Shown here: piece after piece, positions 24,587 through 37,206 of the stretch
Position numbering within the stretch: position 1 is the first letter of the stretch
Layout of the letters: the number at the start of each line of letters is the position of its first letter
Assembly: GCA_022225965.2 (NCBI GenBank)
Contig: JAKJXP020000010.1
Location: 372,001 to 436,000, forward strand
DNA length: 64,000 nt
DNA from: Diatrype stigma
Taxonomy: Eukaryota > Ascomycota > Sordariomycetes > Xylariales > Diatrypaceae
Direction of reading: 5' to 3'
Translations under genes and position numbers: made by a program
The notes under the pieces: model-generated
The model's input: only the letters and a program-made list of their open reading frames with translations
What the model was told of the DNA's origin: nothing
Database searches by the model: none

Positions 24587-27420
24587 TCAACCCCTAAACT
24601 CGGCCAATCCCTCATCTTCCTCCAATAGTGTCACGAATGAGAATGGGGTGAACATGTGGCCGGCAAACTCCGCATACTTCGACTGTGCTTCGACCCATTG
24701 CAGACGCAGCGAGTGCAACTGTACATCATGTTAGCGAATAGGCTCAATGAATGATATACTTGTGTGGAGTAGCTAGCGACACTTACCATGGCACTACAGC
24801 CTTCCATGGCAATGAGGATAGCGCACGAGAGGAAGAACCACAAGTAGAATGCGATGACGATCATGATGACTCCAGTGACACCAGGCATTGACAGAGAGGG
24901 GCCGAGAGTCATGTCCCACAAGACAACACTGAGCTGTTGATGGGCCAACGACAGGGCCCAGAGACGTAGATAGGAAGCGGTGTGGGAGACACAGTTCAGG
25001 CAAAATTCTGAGACATGTTAGCACTAGATTAACAATGTGGGTGGGTAACTCAGAGTCAACATACCAATAGTGTGAATGACCTGGTGGATCATGACTTCGC
25101 TGAATTCGAATTCTCCATGGCCCTCCTCATCGTCGTCGTCATCCCCACCGCCGTGCGCTAGCATAGCAACACCCTCGCCATCATCGGTCTCCACACTAAT
25201 ACGACCGTTGCCATTCGGGTGTTCATCACCTTCATCGTCAAGTGCCGAGACTCTCGATTGTTCGCCCAAACCGCGGTAGCCCTTAGCGCGAGCTTGGTTG
25301 TGTTCCCATCGGAGGTAGAACGGCTTAAGCAGGAGTAGGACCGGAACCTGCGCAAACGCGAGAAGAAGCAGGATGATCTGAACCGGCTTCTGTCCTGCAT
25401 ACAGAGGAATATCCAGTGTGGTGGGCTGCAGAAACATGTAAATCAACATGTTCAACAGTCCAGGAGGCGCAGCATCAGTCGCAGACCAGTCAATGGACCA
25501 CTTGTAGACAATACAGATGACGAGATAACCGAAAATGGCCTGGAAGAATATCATACCCGGGACGAGATTACCCCAGATGTCGATAGGCTTCTTGAAGTGT
25601 CTCGCATTGTACCAGGAAAGGCAGAGTGAGTATGTCATGTGCGCCCAACCCAAGATGATAGACATCTTCATCTTGTAGCTGTTGCTGAACAAGAGCTCGT
25701 TCTCGGTACCATGCCACATCCAGTCAAGACCAAACGGATAGCGATGGCTGCCCTTGAGCTTGGCGGTGATGGCCTGGCCCTCTGCCCAGCCGTCTGGCTT
25801 TTCCCATTCCCAAGCACTTTCAAACAAGGTCATGGACTTCGAGAAGGCATCGTTGTAGATTAGACCAGTGAACACCGAGAAGCATGCCATGACAAGAGCG
25901 ATGTAGCGACCGTAGTATATCATGGCGAAGAGCTCAAAGGTTACCTTCTTCAAGGGCTTCTCCCAATAGATCATGGCCAGCGATGCACTCAACATTATGA
26001 GGGCATGACCGAAATCGCCGAACATGACGGCGAACAGGAACGGAAATGTGACAATTGCAGGCAGGGCAGGGTTGACTTCTTGGTAAGTAGCAGTACCATA
26101 GGCATTGATGATAGTCTGAAAGGCCTCGGTGAACTTGTTGGTCTTCAGATAGGTCGGTGGTGTCTTGTTCGTTCGGATTTCATTAATGATGGATGGGACC
26201 GAGAGACCTGCTCGGTTGGTCACATCTTGGAGCGTAGTTCGAATACGAGGCAGATCGTTGGAAGGGCACCAAGCCTCGGCAATGAGTGTTCGTCTCTGTC
26301 GGTCGAACGAGAAGAGGTTCAGTGTCTGATACGTAGCCTTCTCCTTGGTGACCAAGATCATCCATGCCGACAGCGACTGGGCAATCTGTGTCAGCTCAGC
26401 TTCGAGGGTCTGCTGAGTATTCCTCAAGACGTTCTGAACATCGTTCAGACGGGCGTTGACCTCATGAATCTGGTCGCGGCGGAGGTCGCTGTTCTCGTCG
26501 ACGTTGTAGGTCTCGGCCCCCATAGATTCGGAGATCTTCCGAATCTTAGCTAGAATCTCTTTGCCATGCGCGAAGATGACAAAGACATTCTTGTTGACGG
26601 ACTCATTGGTAGCTGGGTCGACCAGAGGCTCCGGAATCTCGGATTGGTTCATGTAGAGGTTACCGCGAAGGGTTCGCCAGAGGATGCGCTCGAAAGCAGC
26701 AACGCGGTCGCGGGAGATGACGCCAGCAACAAAGCCGATGTTCATGCCAGAAAAGGAGCGCTCGGCATCGGCGGCGGAGTTGTGTTGCTCGACGTCCTGG
26801 AGCAGGGGAGCATCATCATCGTCGGTGGAGGCTCTTATCTCCTCGACGTTACCATGCGCCCGATCAAAGAAACCGCCAGCCTCGCGCAAGACCCATCGCC
26901 ACTCCGTCAGCTCGACTTCCCTCTTCTTCAATGTCTCGTAGCTGTCGTTGAGCTGATAGATGCGCTGCTCGAGGCTCTGGCTGCGTTCGGAAAGCTCGTC
27001 AATCTCGGTGGTGGTCGGGGGCGCAAGCGTCTCGACATCGAGATCTAGCTTACGGAGAGGGATGCTGGTCTTTTCCATCTGAGCATGGAAGTAACGAAGC
27101 TGGCGTTCGACATTGTCGAGGCGTCGGATTTCCTGGGTGAAGGTACGTTGGAAAGCGCTTGTATCCTTGTTGAGCTGCGAGGAAGAGGGACGTTAGTTGG
27201 GGCTGTCGCCAATGGGAGGGGGTGATGGATGACGGATAATGGTTGATGGTTGGTGGATGACGTGGGAGGTTTAGAAGCCGAGGAGACGTACATCGCGAAA
27301 TTGGACCAGTCCAAGTTCTCCCAACGCGTTGACACATTCGCGCCCTATTTCATTAGAGATGTAAAGCTGCACCATGCTCATGTCCGCAGAGCGGAACATG
27401 GACTGCTTGGATGGAGCCAT
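24587..27420 (-). CDS. vph1: Vacuolar-type proton ATPase subunit a (863 aa)
   Basis: Subunit a of the V0 sector, which forms the proton half-channels and acidifies vacuoles and other organelles. Four exons join in phase: 27420-27292, 27174-25065, 25007-24787 and 24718-24587; introns are 117, 57 and 68 bp. The N-terminus reads [13 protein letters not shown] and [14 protein letters not shown], family hallmarks. A cytosolic coiled-coil domain covers about 1-400, followed by several membrane segments (for example [19 protein letters not shown]). The essential channel arginine sits in [16 protein letters not shown] (Arg761, matching Arg735 of yeast Vph1). An acidic, Asp/Glu-rich loop precedes the last exons. 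Length matches the usual 840-870 residues. Filamentous ascomycetes usually have one such gene, so it is probably the only isoform. Confidence 0.97.
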
Positions 27421-28290
27421 GATGATGGCGGAAAGGCTCCCGAGTCGATGTTGGCGAGTTGGTGAATAATGAGTGACGACGACAACAGAAGGAAAGGAGA
27501 GCTTCAAAGGGGAAAGGTCGGGTCAGCTGCAGCTCGACACGGTCGTCGTTGCCTTGCTTTTGCAGTGGAGTAGTGCACTGCCACAGAACTACTCACCCAG
27601 CCACTGTGGCGGCATCTCCGACATTCCATTGGTTCAACTGTTGTGGCGCAGGTCCACTGAGAACCAGTACTACCTACCTAGGTAGGTACAATACCTCGGT
27701 AAATGTCGTCATTTATCGCTTTTATCAGGCCCCCTTTCTCGTGGTATGTCATTCTTCGCAAAAGTAGAACATACGAGGCTGCAAAACCTATAAATGCATC
27801 TCCGATTTCTAGTTTCTAGCATCCTCGGTTTATACCAGCAAATTGAAATCAAGTTGACATTTCCTGTTGTTTCCTAGCTCCCTAAGCGCGTCGTGACAAG
27901 GACTTCGTCACGGAATGTTGACTGCTCACTTGCACAGCTGTTGGACTGACAGTATGTCCCTCCCAAGGAGACTTACAGCGCCAGGATTTACCAAAGCCCG
28001 AGTGTTCACATATAGGGACCTTTACCGGCTCTGGTAGCAAGGCGACATCAGACTGACGATAGGGCAACGAATTTTAATGGCGGAGAGAACAGCAGTTGCA
28101 TATATATTAACCTCTAACTATAACTAATACCTAAATAATTATCGACCAGAGAAGAAAACTTAAAAGAACCACCTAGATCGCCAAGAAGGAATCCTGCATG
28201 TAGTCACACCATGGTAATTGCCATCTTGACCAACCCCTCCCCTCCCTTCCCCTGACTACCCTCCCCCAAGAAACAAGAAAGCTTCAGATC
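27421..28290. other. Intergenic; V-ATPase promoter
   Basis: Upstream region of the V-ATPase subunit a gene and 3' flank of the lactonase-like gene. An 18-bp perfect palindrome lies at 27671-27688. No gene is supported. Confidence 0.5.
27671..27688. repeat. 18-bp perfect palindrome TACCTACCTAGGTAGGTA
   Basis: Perfect inverted repeat about 250 bp upstream of the V-ATPase subunit a start codon. Its 10-bp core TACCTAGGTA recurs at 23741-23750, 45058-45067 and 61855-61864, all outside coding sequence. It could be a transcription-factor site or a simple TACC/GGTA repeat effect. Confidence 0.7.
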
Positions 28291-29586
28291 TCAACGACTG
28301 TGAAACGCCAGGCCCTGGAAGAACTGCCGGTTGCCGAACGCCGCAAGATCCAGAGTCTGCACAGCCACCGGCTCCCCTCCATCCGCAAGCGAGTAGACGG
28401 TAATAGAAGCGGCGCCGTCAAGCGTGTACAGGAAGTCGCCAGCGACAACGGCGTCGAACTTGCCCACGGCGGCGGCGTCGCCGCGGACCACCGTCGCGAG
28501 CTCCCCGCTCCCGGCGCCGTACACCGCGATGTCGGGCGCGCCGGCGTCGAACACGTACACGCTGTCGTGCGTAGCCGAGTACTGGCTCCAGCAGCTGGCC
28601 ATCTGGCCCGTGATGTTGGCCACCCGCGCCACCGTCACCGCGTGGTCGCACGAGATGTCCAGGAAGGCGCCGCCGAAGCCCGGGTCCGTCACGAAGGCGC
28701 GCCGGTCCGTGCCCAGGAACGTCAGCGAGAAGTCGAGCCCCAGCTCCGCGGGGCGCGAGACGCGCGCCTCGGCCGCCACCTCAGCCTTGCCCTTGCCCTT
28801 GCCCTTGTCCCCGTGATGTTGTTGGCTCTTGGGCGCCGCTACTACCGGGTACGCGTAGATGTAGCCAGGATCGGTGCCGTCGCCCTTGACGGTGACGAAG
28901 AGCGCCGTGCCCGACGGGTTGAACACCGCGTCGGACACGGTGTTGGGCGGGCCCACGGGCGGGCTGGTCTGGTTGCGGAGGCCGCCCGCGGCGATCGGCT
29001 TGAAGGCGCCGCGAGGCTCGAGGCCCGAGGGCCCGACCGAGTAGCACTGCACGCCGGCGCGGGCGCCCGTGTTGGAGACGCAGGCGAGCCCGAGGGCGGG
29101 CGAGTACGCGACCGAGTTGGGGAACTCGCCGCCGCTCGGGGCGGGAGGGGCGACCAGGCGCGGCGCCAGGGGGTCCTCGGCGATGGAGAAGAGCGAGACG
29201 TCGTTGGAGCCCGCGTTCACCGTCAGGAGGTACGGGTAAGAGACTACCACGGCGTCCTGGCTGAACAGCGTATCTGGGGATTGTTTTCTTGTTAGTGTTC
29301 AGGAAATCAAAGGAAATCAAAAGTCCCTGATGTTCCCGATGGGACTCGACTCACCCACTGCAGCCGGACCCATGGCGTTCATGCCAATAGACCCTTTGCC
29401 CCCGGTAGGAATACGTGTCGGATTGCTGATGGTGCCATCGCCAGCCACCTGCACCGACACGATGTTGGCTCCGGCTGGGTCGTTCTCAAGGAAGTAGAGA
29501 GCGGCGGAAGAGTTCTGTGGCCATCCTCGAGGAATCGCTGTCCCTGCCGCCAGGTGACACAGACCGAGGAAAGAGGCAAACTTCAT
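28291..29586 (-). CDS. Secreted beta-propeller protein, lactonase / 3-carboxymuconate cyclase-like (404 aa)
   Basis: Two exons: 29586-29355 and 29273-28291, with an 81-bp intron (GTGAGT donor, CCCCAG acceptor). The product begins MKFASFLGLCHLAAGTAIPRG, a signal peptide. The rest reads as a seven-bladed propeller of the lactonase family: ENDPAGANIVSVQVAGDGTI, LLTVNAGSNDVSLFSI, GGEFPNSVAYSPA, VSDAVFNPSGTALFVTVKG and DFLYTLDGAASITVYSL. Related fungal proteins are annotated 3-carboxymuconate cyclase, but extracellular members have no proven aromatic-degradation role. A small KGKGKGK stretch sits in one loop. Potential N-glycosylation sites include NSS, NQT and NIT. Enzymatic activity is uncertain; a sugar-lactone or structural role is also possible. 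Confidence 0.85.
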
Positions 29587-31567
29587 TTTTGCGTTTGAGA
29601 CACGAGGTAAGCGAAATAAAGGCTTTATATGCTGCTGGCAAAGAGCTTGGTAGGAGATTATTATACTTTGTACTTGCTGCTGCTGAAGGGCTGGGTTGAT
29701 GTGATGACAAGTCCAACTGGAACTCAGGAACCTCACGACTTATATATCCATCGTGTGAGAGCTTCACACTCGAGATGTGATTAGGTGATTCCGAATCATT
29801 TCTTCCCTATCGGGCTATCTACCCACTAAACCTCCGCAGCAAGATGAAGCTGGTTGACCCTAGCCTGGTAACACGCCATCCTACATACCAGTTATTTGGT
29901 TATTGCCATTTGTTAGCAGCATCAGCTATTGACATAATATGCCACGGACCTATGCCAACAAGGCATCTAGCCCCTAGAATGACTAGCCGTTCCTAGGTGG
30001 AGACCGTATTAGAGTCTTCAGCTCGTTGTTGGTGCATCAGGCTGATGCCATCAAAGGCTCCAAATTATCATCAAACAACAGTTCGACGAATAGCAACCTG
30101 CGAGCAATAAGCACTTACTGCTAGAAGATACATGGTTCAAAGCATAGTGGAAGGGGTTACACTTACAGCATTCTCAGGGGTGGAGATGCCCCCCCAGATT
30201 ATTACATAGCCCTTACCTGAACAGGGAAAGGGGCCAGCTCAGCCCTACTTCTAGCGCCAAAGGGGGAATGCTTGATTCCACATGGACTACTATAGTACCG
30301 CTTTACATAAGAATGCCTATTTTGGAACATGTCTGCTTATTATATGATATCGAGCCCGGGTATTAATAGCCAACGCAAATACTAGATAAGCAAAGCGCCT
30401 ACAGAATGATTCCAAAGCACCCCTAAATTGTTCCGGCTGCGCCTGATTGGACATTGTTATCTTGGTTACGGGTAGTAGTTAGTCGGAAAGCATAGGCCAA
30501 GCCGGAATTCCCTTTTGATTATCTACTACTTCACCTCATACTTCAGGTGTACTTCTAGAAAGAGTCCTTATGTCATAATGGCCTAATTCTTTAACAATAG
30601 AACAAGCAGTTCCTCAACCGCGTTTCTGAAGGTTGTCAGTTCAAGTGATTACGCAACAACTTTTTTCTTTTTCTTTTGTAGCTACCGGAAGCTTGCCGAG
30701 ACCTCATCAGCACTCTCTCAATTCGCATCGGTCATAGCCTATCAGACATACATGGTCAGATCACTCTAACCAGAGAGGATTCCCGCTATAGATCTAGGTG
30801 TCCGCCACAGTGATCCGTCCTACCAATTGCCAATATACCTACTGCTGCCTTGCCGCTCCCCTTTAGGTGACAAATGAAAGTGGGCGTCAGCAATGTAGAC
30901 AGCACGACCCCAAACACGGGGATCGAACATAAGACAGCTACGGGAAGCATCTCAGAAGCATGTCCCAAAAGAAGCAGCAAAGACGGGACTTGAAAGGCAG
31001 CCGTCGGTCAGCCAAGTCAGTCAGTCAGTCAGATCTCTTTTTGTTTGACTGTACACCGAAGCTAGCAAACCGGCCAGCCCAGCAACTTCAGCCGTATTCC
31101 TCTCGGTTGTCATCTAGACTACATAAGTGTATGTCTACCTGCTGCTCTGCTCTGCTCTGCTATGCAAGAAAGAGAAGAAGAAGGAAGCCCCTAAGCCTAA
31201 CCGATGTAGACCCCTGAATGAATACCTAGAAGCCCACAAACAAAACAGCTAAACTACCTGATTTTAGCACCTAGTTAATAATACAGCGCAGCAGTAGCAG
31301 ACCAGCCAACCAACCTCCCAGCCAACAAACAAACAAACAAACCAGCCAAAAGCCCAGGTGGGGCAGGGGAGGAGGTATGAAGGGAATTATGTATATATAT
31401 ATGGTATGAGTGCCATTATACGACCGTGGTAACTAAATATCAACAAACAAACAACATGATGTGGTGGTGGTGAGGGTGGGGTGATGATAGGGGGTATCCA
31501 AAGAAGTTAGTTTTTCGTCGTGATGAATGGTATTGGTTGCTGTTCATTTCTCTTGTATATCGTCGCG
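29587..31567. other. Intergenic region
   Basis: The left end is the promoter of the secreted propeller gene. A CAGT run lies at about 31014-31030 and A/C-rich AAAC repeats at about 31325-31345. A minus-strand frame at 30786-30980 has a hydrophobic start but no clear continuation and is not called. No gene is supported. Confidence 0.5.
29739..29747 (-). promoter_or_regulatory. TATA-like element of the secreted propeller gene
   Basis: ATATATAAG on the minus strand, about 155 bp upstream of the ATG. A second candidate (CATATAAAG, about 29619-29627) lies only about 35 bp upstream and would leave a very short leader. Confidence 0.4.
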
Positions 31568-34331
31568 TCACCGCGGAGGCGGGCTCAAGGCGCTGGGGCT
31601 CCTGAGAGGTGCCGCAGCTCCCGTCCCTGCTCCCGCCTTTTCTGCTCCACCTCCAATTCCTTGGGCTTTCTTCAAAGCCCTGAGCTCGTCTTCGACCTTC
31701 CGTCGGGCCATCAGCTCCGTCTAGAGGTAAAAAAGGGATACGTTAGTTCAAGTTCGTTCGGACCAGCAGCTCTCACATTAACAAATGGGATTGGATTGGA
31801 CGCGACACATAACAATAGACATACCCTCATCTGCTCCTCGTATCTCTTCCTCTCGGCCCTCAGGCCCGTCCTGTATTGCTCGGTCAGGTAGCTCGTGCGA
31901 GGGGCGCCGCCGGGGGACAGCGGCGGGGCGCTGCCAGACTTGAGGCGCTCGCCGTCGAGCTCTTCCTGGAGGGCATCGCGGTCCTTCCGTAGGCGGGCGA
32001 TCTCGGACCCGAGGCGCTCCTCGGCGTCGGTGGCGGCCTCACGGACGGCGCGGTCGAGCTCGGCGGCGGCGCGGCTGCGCTCGTCGCGGAGGCGGGCCCG
32101 CTCGGCCGTCACCTTGTCGAGCTCGGTCTCGAGCCCGCGCATCTGCCGCTCGTACTCGAGTGACTGCTGCACCACATCGGCCAGGTCCTTGGCCGTGCCC
32201 CGCAGCTCCCGCTCCAGCGCGTCGATGCGGTTCTTCATCTTGGCGCCCTCCTCGCTCGAGTCGTACGCCGCGGCCGCCTCAGCCGCCCGCTCCTTCCTAG
32301 AGCCGTAGGCGCCATCCAGCTCCGCCTTGGCGAGCGCCGCCTCCATCTTCAGCTCCGCCACCATACCCGTCACCTCCGCGAGTTCACCCTGCTTCGCGTC
32401 AATCTCTTTCTGCCTGCTCTCCGCCTCGGCTCGCGTCTCCTCGGCGGCTTTCTCGGCGGCCTCCTTAGCTTCGTTGACCTGCTGGAGCTGAGCAGTGATG
32501 GCCTCGATGTTAGCATCAGCCGCAGCCAGCCGAGGTTGGACCTCTTTCAGTTGAGCTTCGAGAGATGCGATCTTTTGGTTGCGTACCCTGAGCGCTGCCT
32601 GCGCTTCGTCGATCATAGCACCTTCTTCCGAGTGATTCCGTTGCAGGTTGTTCAAATCTTCGAGGGCTTGCGACAACTCCGCGCGGATCATGTCTGTCTC
32701 TGCCTCGGCATTCATGAGTGCCTGTTGGGCTTGCTCTAACTCGTCGACCTTCGCCCTGTAGGCCTCGTCCTTTTCAGAGTCTGATCTGCTGTTTAGCTCG
32801 CGTTGTTGTTTGATCTGGCGCTTTAGAACCCCCTTTTGCTCTTGTAGACCGGTAGCCTGTGCATAGAGCCATTGGACTCTGGATTCGAATGCAATAAGAG
32901 AATATGGTTCATCCGCATCAAAGGATTCACCCTCGGACACGTCCTCCTCATCAACCTCCATCCCTTTGTCTAAACGAGCCTTCCGTCGCTCCAGTTTCTT
33001 TTGCCGAATATCGGCATAGCCTGTCTGAATCTTTTCCCATAGTCCTATGAGAATCCTGTCCGATTGGTCGCTCTGCTGTTCGCCCGCGGGGTTCGCGTTC
33101 CTCAAGCCCTCACTAAGTGCATATATCCCATTCTCGAGATAATCCAGATGGCTACCGATCATATCCCCTGGCTCGAGCTGGCCAGATGGGGGGACCTTGT
33201 AGTTTTCGTTCCTTGCTGGGTCAGCGTTCATAATCTGTTCCCGTAACTGATTATTTAGCCTCTCCAACTTTGCCTCTGTATCCGTGATAAGTTTGTACTG
33301 GTTTGAGCCGCCACCTCTGAAGCCGTCAAGTTCTGCGGTAAGTGAGTCCATTTGCGCCCGCAGCTCATCGTTCTCCTGGCGCAATTTCTCATTTTCGTCT
33401 GCTAAAAGCTTGTTCTCGCGACTTGGCGACTTAGCCGGGATTTCTAAAGGGCTCGTCCGTGGCACTCCGCCTCCGTAAAGATCTAGCTGATCAAAAGACT
33501 GGTATAGACTGCCTTGATCAAATATGAAGAAATCATCTACAGCTTCCAGGCTATTCCGACCGTTCGATGTGGTATACATGCTCTCGGGACTAGCGGGAAC
33601 GCCGTTCACCAGAGGAACCTTGGGCGCCGGGGTGCTCGGTTTCTTGGACTTCTTGTGTGCGAACTGTAATATGCCTGCTGTGTGTTCCAACAGCCTCCTC
33701 TGAGGTTCCATGGCGCGTTTCTCGAGCGACCGTAGCTCGGCAGTTAAGTCGTCGCATTTCTTCTGTGTGGCCTCTCGTTCGGCCTCGGCCTCCCGTGCGG
33801 CATCGCTATCGGCGCGGGACCGACCCCCTAGTAGACTCCTCCGTGGGCTGTCGGATTTTCCTGTGGAGTACAGCTTCGACATTGATACGGCGGCATCGCG
33901 ATACTTGGATTGGATGGCAAGATTAGAGCGCGTCTGCTCTATACGTTTGTTCAGAGCTTGGCATCGCTTTTTGAGAGCATCGGCCTCCTCTTGAGACAGG
34001 ATTTCGAATTCTTTGCTATCGAGTAGGGCGGTTTCGGTCAGGAGATGTACTTGGACGGGGTCTTTGAGGTCGACTGCGGGAGCCTGGGTTCTGTCGTCAT
34101 CCATCTAAGAACAAGGTCAATACTCGGCTGTAGACTGTAGACTGGATCTCTCCAAGGTCAGCTTACTAAGGCGAAACGTGAATCCTCCTGTCCGAAGCTG
34201 TAAGAGCTGTCACGACTGTAAGCCCCCCTCGTCGGCGGTCTGCTAGGCGTCGGCGAAGGCCGTAGCGCTTGCGGCACCGCAGCATCGAAGCTGTCTTGAC
34301 CCCGGTGGGTATACCCGTTATACCCGTTCAT
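31568..34331 (-). CDS. Uds1-domain coiled-coil protein (865 aa)
   Basis: Three exons join in phase: 34331-34167, 34104-31825 and 31720-31568, with introns of 62 and 104 bp. Exon 1 adds 55 residues rich in Pro, Ser and Arg and removes the need to start at the ATG at 34104. Residues about 70-140 match the 'up-regulated during septation' (Uds1) domain: HLLTETALLDSKEFEILSQE, then LKKRCQALNKRIEQTRSNL and KYRDAAVSMSKLY. The remainder is almost wholly predicted coiled coil with heptad-like Leu/Ala spacing (about 280-330 and 440-810), and a Gly/Ala/Pro-rich tail. Uds1 proteins are linked to septation and polarised growth in fungi; the exact role is not established. The family name is recalled from motif similarity, not searched. 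Confidence 0.85.
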
Positions 34332-36318
34332 CTTGGTGTGATCCCGGACAGTTGCCCTCTAAGTGTCACGGCATTATAGAACGGCGCTACCGAACGAACG
34401 TTGTCGAGAAGCTTCCACAGAGTCAAGATCGCAGTCGCAGTCAGGGGATTCCGGGTTCTCCGTGTTCGTTGTTTTAAAAACTATAGTGGCCTTTAGAGGT
34501 GTTGCGCCAGTGGATATGTCGTGTCCTTTTATCATTCACTAAATAGGTGTGTCGACGATGTATCCAAAAAGTTCAACAAAGGACTTAGACAAGTATAAGG
34601 CACTGTTTCGACAGGACAGAACAGAACTTCAACGAACGCAGATAAGATCCTAATAGAGAGCCAATTAAACCCTATACAGGCACGTAGGACAGAGGAGAGA
34701 GAAGGTAAAAGTGGGATACGCCGAAGAATATGAAGAACCGCGGGTCGGTGGCGATGTGAGGGTGTTGTACGAAGAAGTACGGCTAGAAAAGGAGATTTTG
34801 CGATCTGAGGACGTTATGATTTGAGTCCAGCCAGTAGCAGCGGCACATACGAATACATACATACAGTACAGTAGGATCGCCGCGATGGAGGCAGCGGGAG
34901 CGCCCACTTGGGCACACGCGATATGAACATGTATGTAGGTGTATGTATGTAGGTACCTGACCACCTACATTAGTACGTACATATGCACGTAGGCGAGAAG
35001 ATAGGTGAAAGCCCCAGCCTGTCAGCCAATAACAGTCACACATTCCCGATTTCAGCCACCCCCAGACAATCCTCCTAGCCGTTTTGGACCACGTAATTTT
35101 CCACGGACCACCGCCTGCACACATCTGCGGCTGGGGAGGTGAGAAGGAACTGCGACTGGAGACCCTATAACTGTAGGCAGTTACATCTTCGCAGGCGCTC
35201 TGGCGCTGAGGCGCTGCACTCTCAACTCATAGTTAGTGCGTATGTACGAAGTACATACTTCGTACTATCCCTCGTTTCCCCGGTTGCGCGCCGCGACCAA
35301 GTCGTATCGCATGCACTCTACATACGTACGTACGTAGTAATTTGACCCCTAAAAATATCTAGGATCTAATAGCGGACATGTGTATGGCGTACATGAGGCG
35401 TTTCCGTCAGCCGCGCTGCCTAGTAGTATCAACTGTCTGTTCCTCCAACGTCGGTCAACCTAATATAAGTCGATCATATCATATGATGCCTGGCATGGCT
35501 TGGGCCCTATTCTTGTCTCATGCAGCCACACCCCGAATACCCATCCCATCGTGTATAATATCAGATCACGTCGATGACGGATAATTAGGTTATATGCGTT
35601 GGTTAATTAGGTTGTCTCATTGACAGGTGTTGGGCAATTTTGTCAACGCGTTAACGTGTAATGGGCGCGTTGAAATGCTGCTAGACTGCTGCTATCCATG
35701 TTAGGCGTACTATGCGGCTGCATATCACCAGGACTGTATCTACATATCATGCCGCTTCTGTACAATTATAAGACAATTCGAATATTCAAAGACACCCTCT
35801 GATGTGGTAGCGCGTAGAGCATAGCCGATATCGCATAGACTGACCACACGTGCCTCGCTTCCCACTTATACAATGCAGGGCGCGATTACATACATAGGTA
35901 GTATGCATGTGGTATCGACGCAAGGGGTGATAGTATATGTGGCTGAGTGTGAGCCGCTGCTGCTCTACCTGGTACCGTCACACTGCTTCGCAATAGATAT
36001 CCTATTTTGGCCCTCGGGTTGCTCAGCCTCCACCATCGGCACAGGACGGATGTCATCTAAATATGTGCAGTTGCCGAGTCTTGTGTCATAACTCCTGGGT
36101 TCTGATGGCCAACTCGCTAAGGGGCCACACAAGATGTCACGGGTGACGGGGAGAAGAGGGGGCCGGAGCTGAGTTAAAAACAAAGTCTCATCCGATCCGC
36201 ACCCAACACACACATGCACGGAACTTCTCCCAATCTTTAAACGGCCAATTATAGCAGCAAGGGGAATCTGTCAGTGTATTACTGTCTCATGGTTCTGTTC
36301 GCCAGTTCGCACACGCTG
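34332..36318. other. Intergenic region
   Basis: Promoter side of the Uds1 gene and 3' side of the Dsc2-like gene. Rich in GTAT/TACG simple repeats (about 34850-34990 and 35325-35337). Short frames overlap on both strands. No gene is supported. Confidence 0.5.
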
Positions 36319-37206
36319 TCAAATGGCCCCCCGGAACTGATCCATGATCTGTTGGCCCATCGTCCTGCGCCTTCCCCCCTCGCCCTCGGCGTGGCTCTGT
36401 ACCCCGCTAGCCGTAGCCGCGGAGGCGCTCTCTCCCTCCAAGCGCCTCCTGAGCCCCTCGAACTCCTCGCTCCTCCTTGGGGTCCGCACGCCTACGATCC
36501 AGCCGGGTATCCGCCAGCGAGTCAGGGACCGGGGCAGGACTTCCATCCTCCACGCATAGCCCACGACCCAGCCTGTGAACGCTCCGAGCACGGATCCGGG
36601 CCACTGGGACAGAGCCAGCTGGATGGCGAGCAGGTATCGGTAGGACTTGTCCGAGAAGGTGAGGCCTTGGTATTGACCGTCCATCTGAGGTGTCGTCGTG
36701 GTCGCTATCTTGTACTTGTATAGATGTGGAACCATGGCGTGGTATTGAGCCAGGACTGCGAATATGATCGGCGTCGGCCCGGCTGGCAGATAGTTGAAGA
36801 AGCCAAAGGTTAACGGTCGCAGGACTAATGTCAAGAGCACAGGGGGTAGGACGCTGGTTAAGGCCGACGTGACAAGTACAAACGTCTGCAGGCACATCAA
36901 CACTTATCAGCTACATGTTACAACTCTGCCCGACAGGTCAAAAGCGCTTACAGCATATTTCCTGGGTCCCCACATCCTCTCAACTCCTCTCATGTGGTAC
37001 AGCGTCATGGCTGCGAACAGCACTTCGGACGAATTCGTGTAGCATAGCTGGTAGATGAGGGCCCGCCAGAGCTGGTGAAAGCGCCAGATGTGAAGGTCGA
37101 CGAGGATGTAGAAGTAATGCTTGATATCTAGTAGACTGGCGGCTATGGACAGGCCGACGAGGCCGTAGACCAAGGCGCGCGTCACCGGAGCATTAGTAAA
37201 TGACAT
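36319..37206 (-). CDS. dsc2: Dsc E3 ligase subunit 2-like, rhomboid pseudoprotease (273 aa)
   Basis: Two exons: 37206-36952 and 36885-36319, with a 66-bp intron (GTAAGC donor, CTGCAG acceptor). The N-terminus (TNAPVTRALVYGLVGLSIAA) is followed by a conserved block with WRFHQLWRALIYQLCYTNSS and RGVERMWGPRKYA, characteristic of the UBAC2/Dsc2 rhomboid-like family. Several membrane segments follow (about 5-22, 60-75, 90-130 and 185-205). Serine-protease catalytic residues are not apparent, as expected for a pseudoprotease. In fission yeast and Aspergillus the Golgi Dsc complex ubiquitinates membrane substrates, leading to SREBP cleavage and hypoxia adaptation. The C-terminal tail is charged, ends MDQFRGAI, and shows no obvious UBA domain. 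Confidence 0.85.

Noticed and set aside
28300..29295. 331-codon plus-strand frame opposite the secreted propeller gene
   Set aside because: Antisense shadow rich in Arg, Val and Gly; the minus-strand product has a signal peptide and propeller motifs.
30786..30980. Possible secreted protein starting with a hydrophobic segment (MLPVAVLCSIPVFGVVLS)
   Set aside because: The frame has no ATG at its start, the internal ATG leads to only about 55 codons, and no convincing intron extends it.
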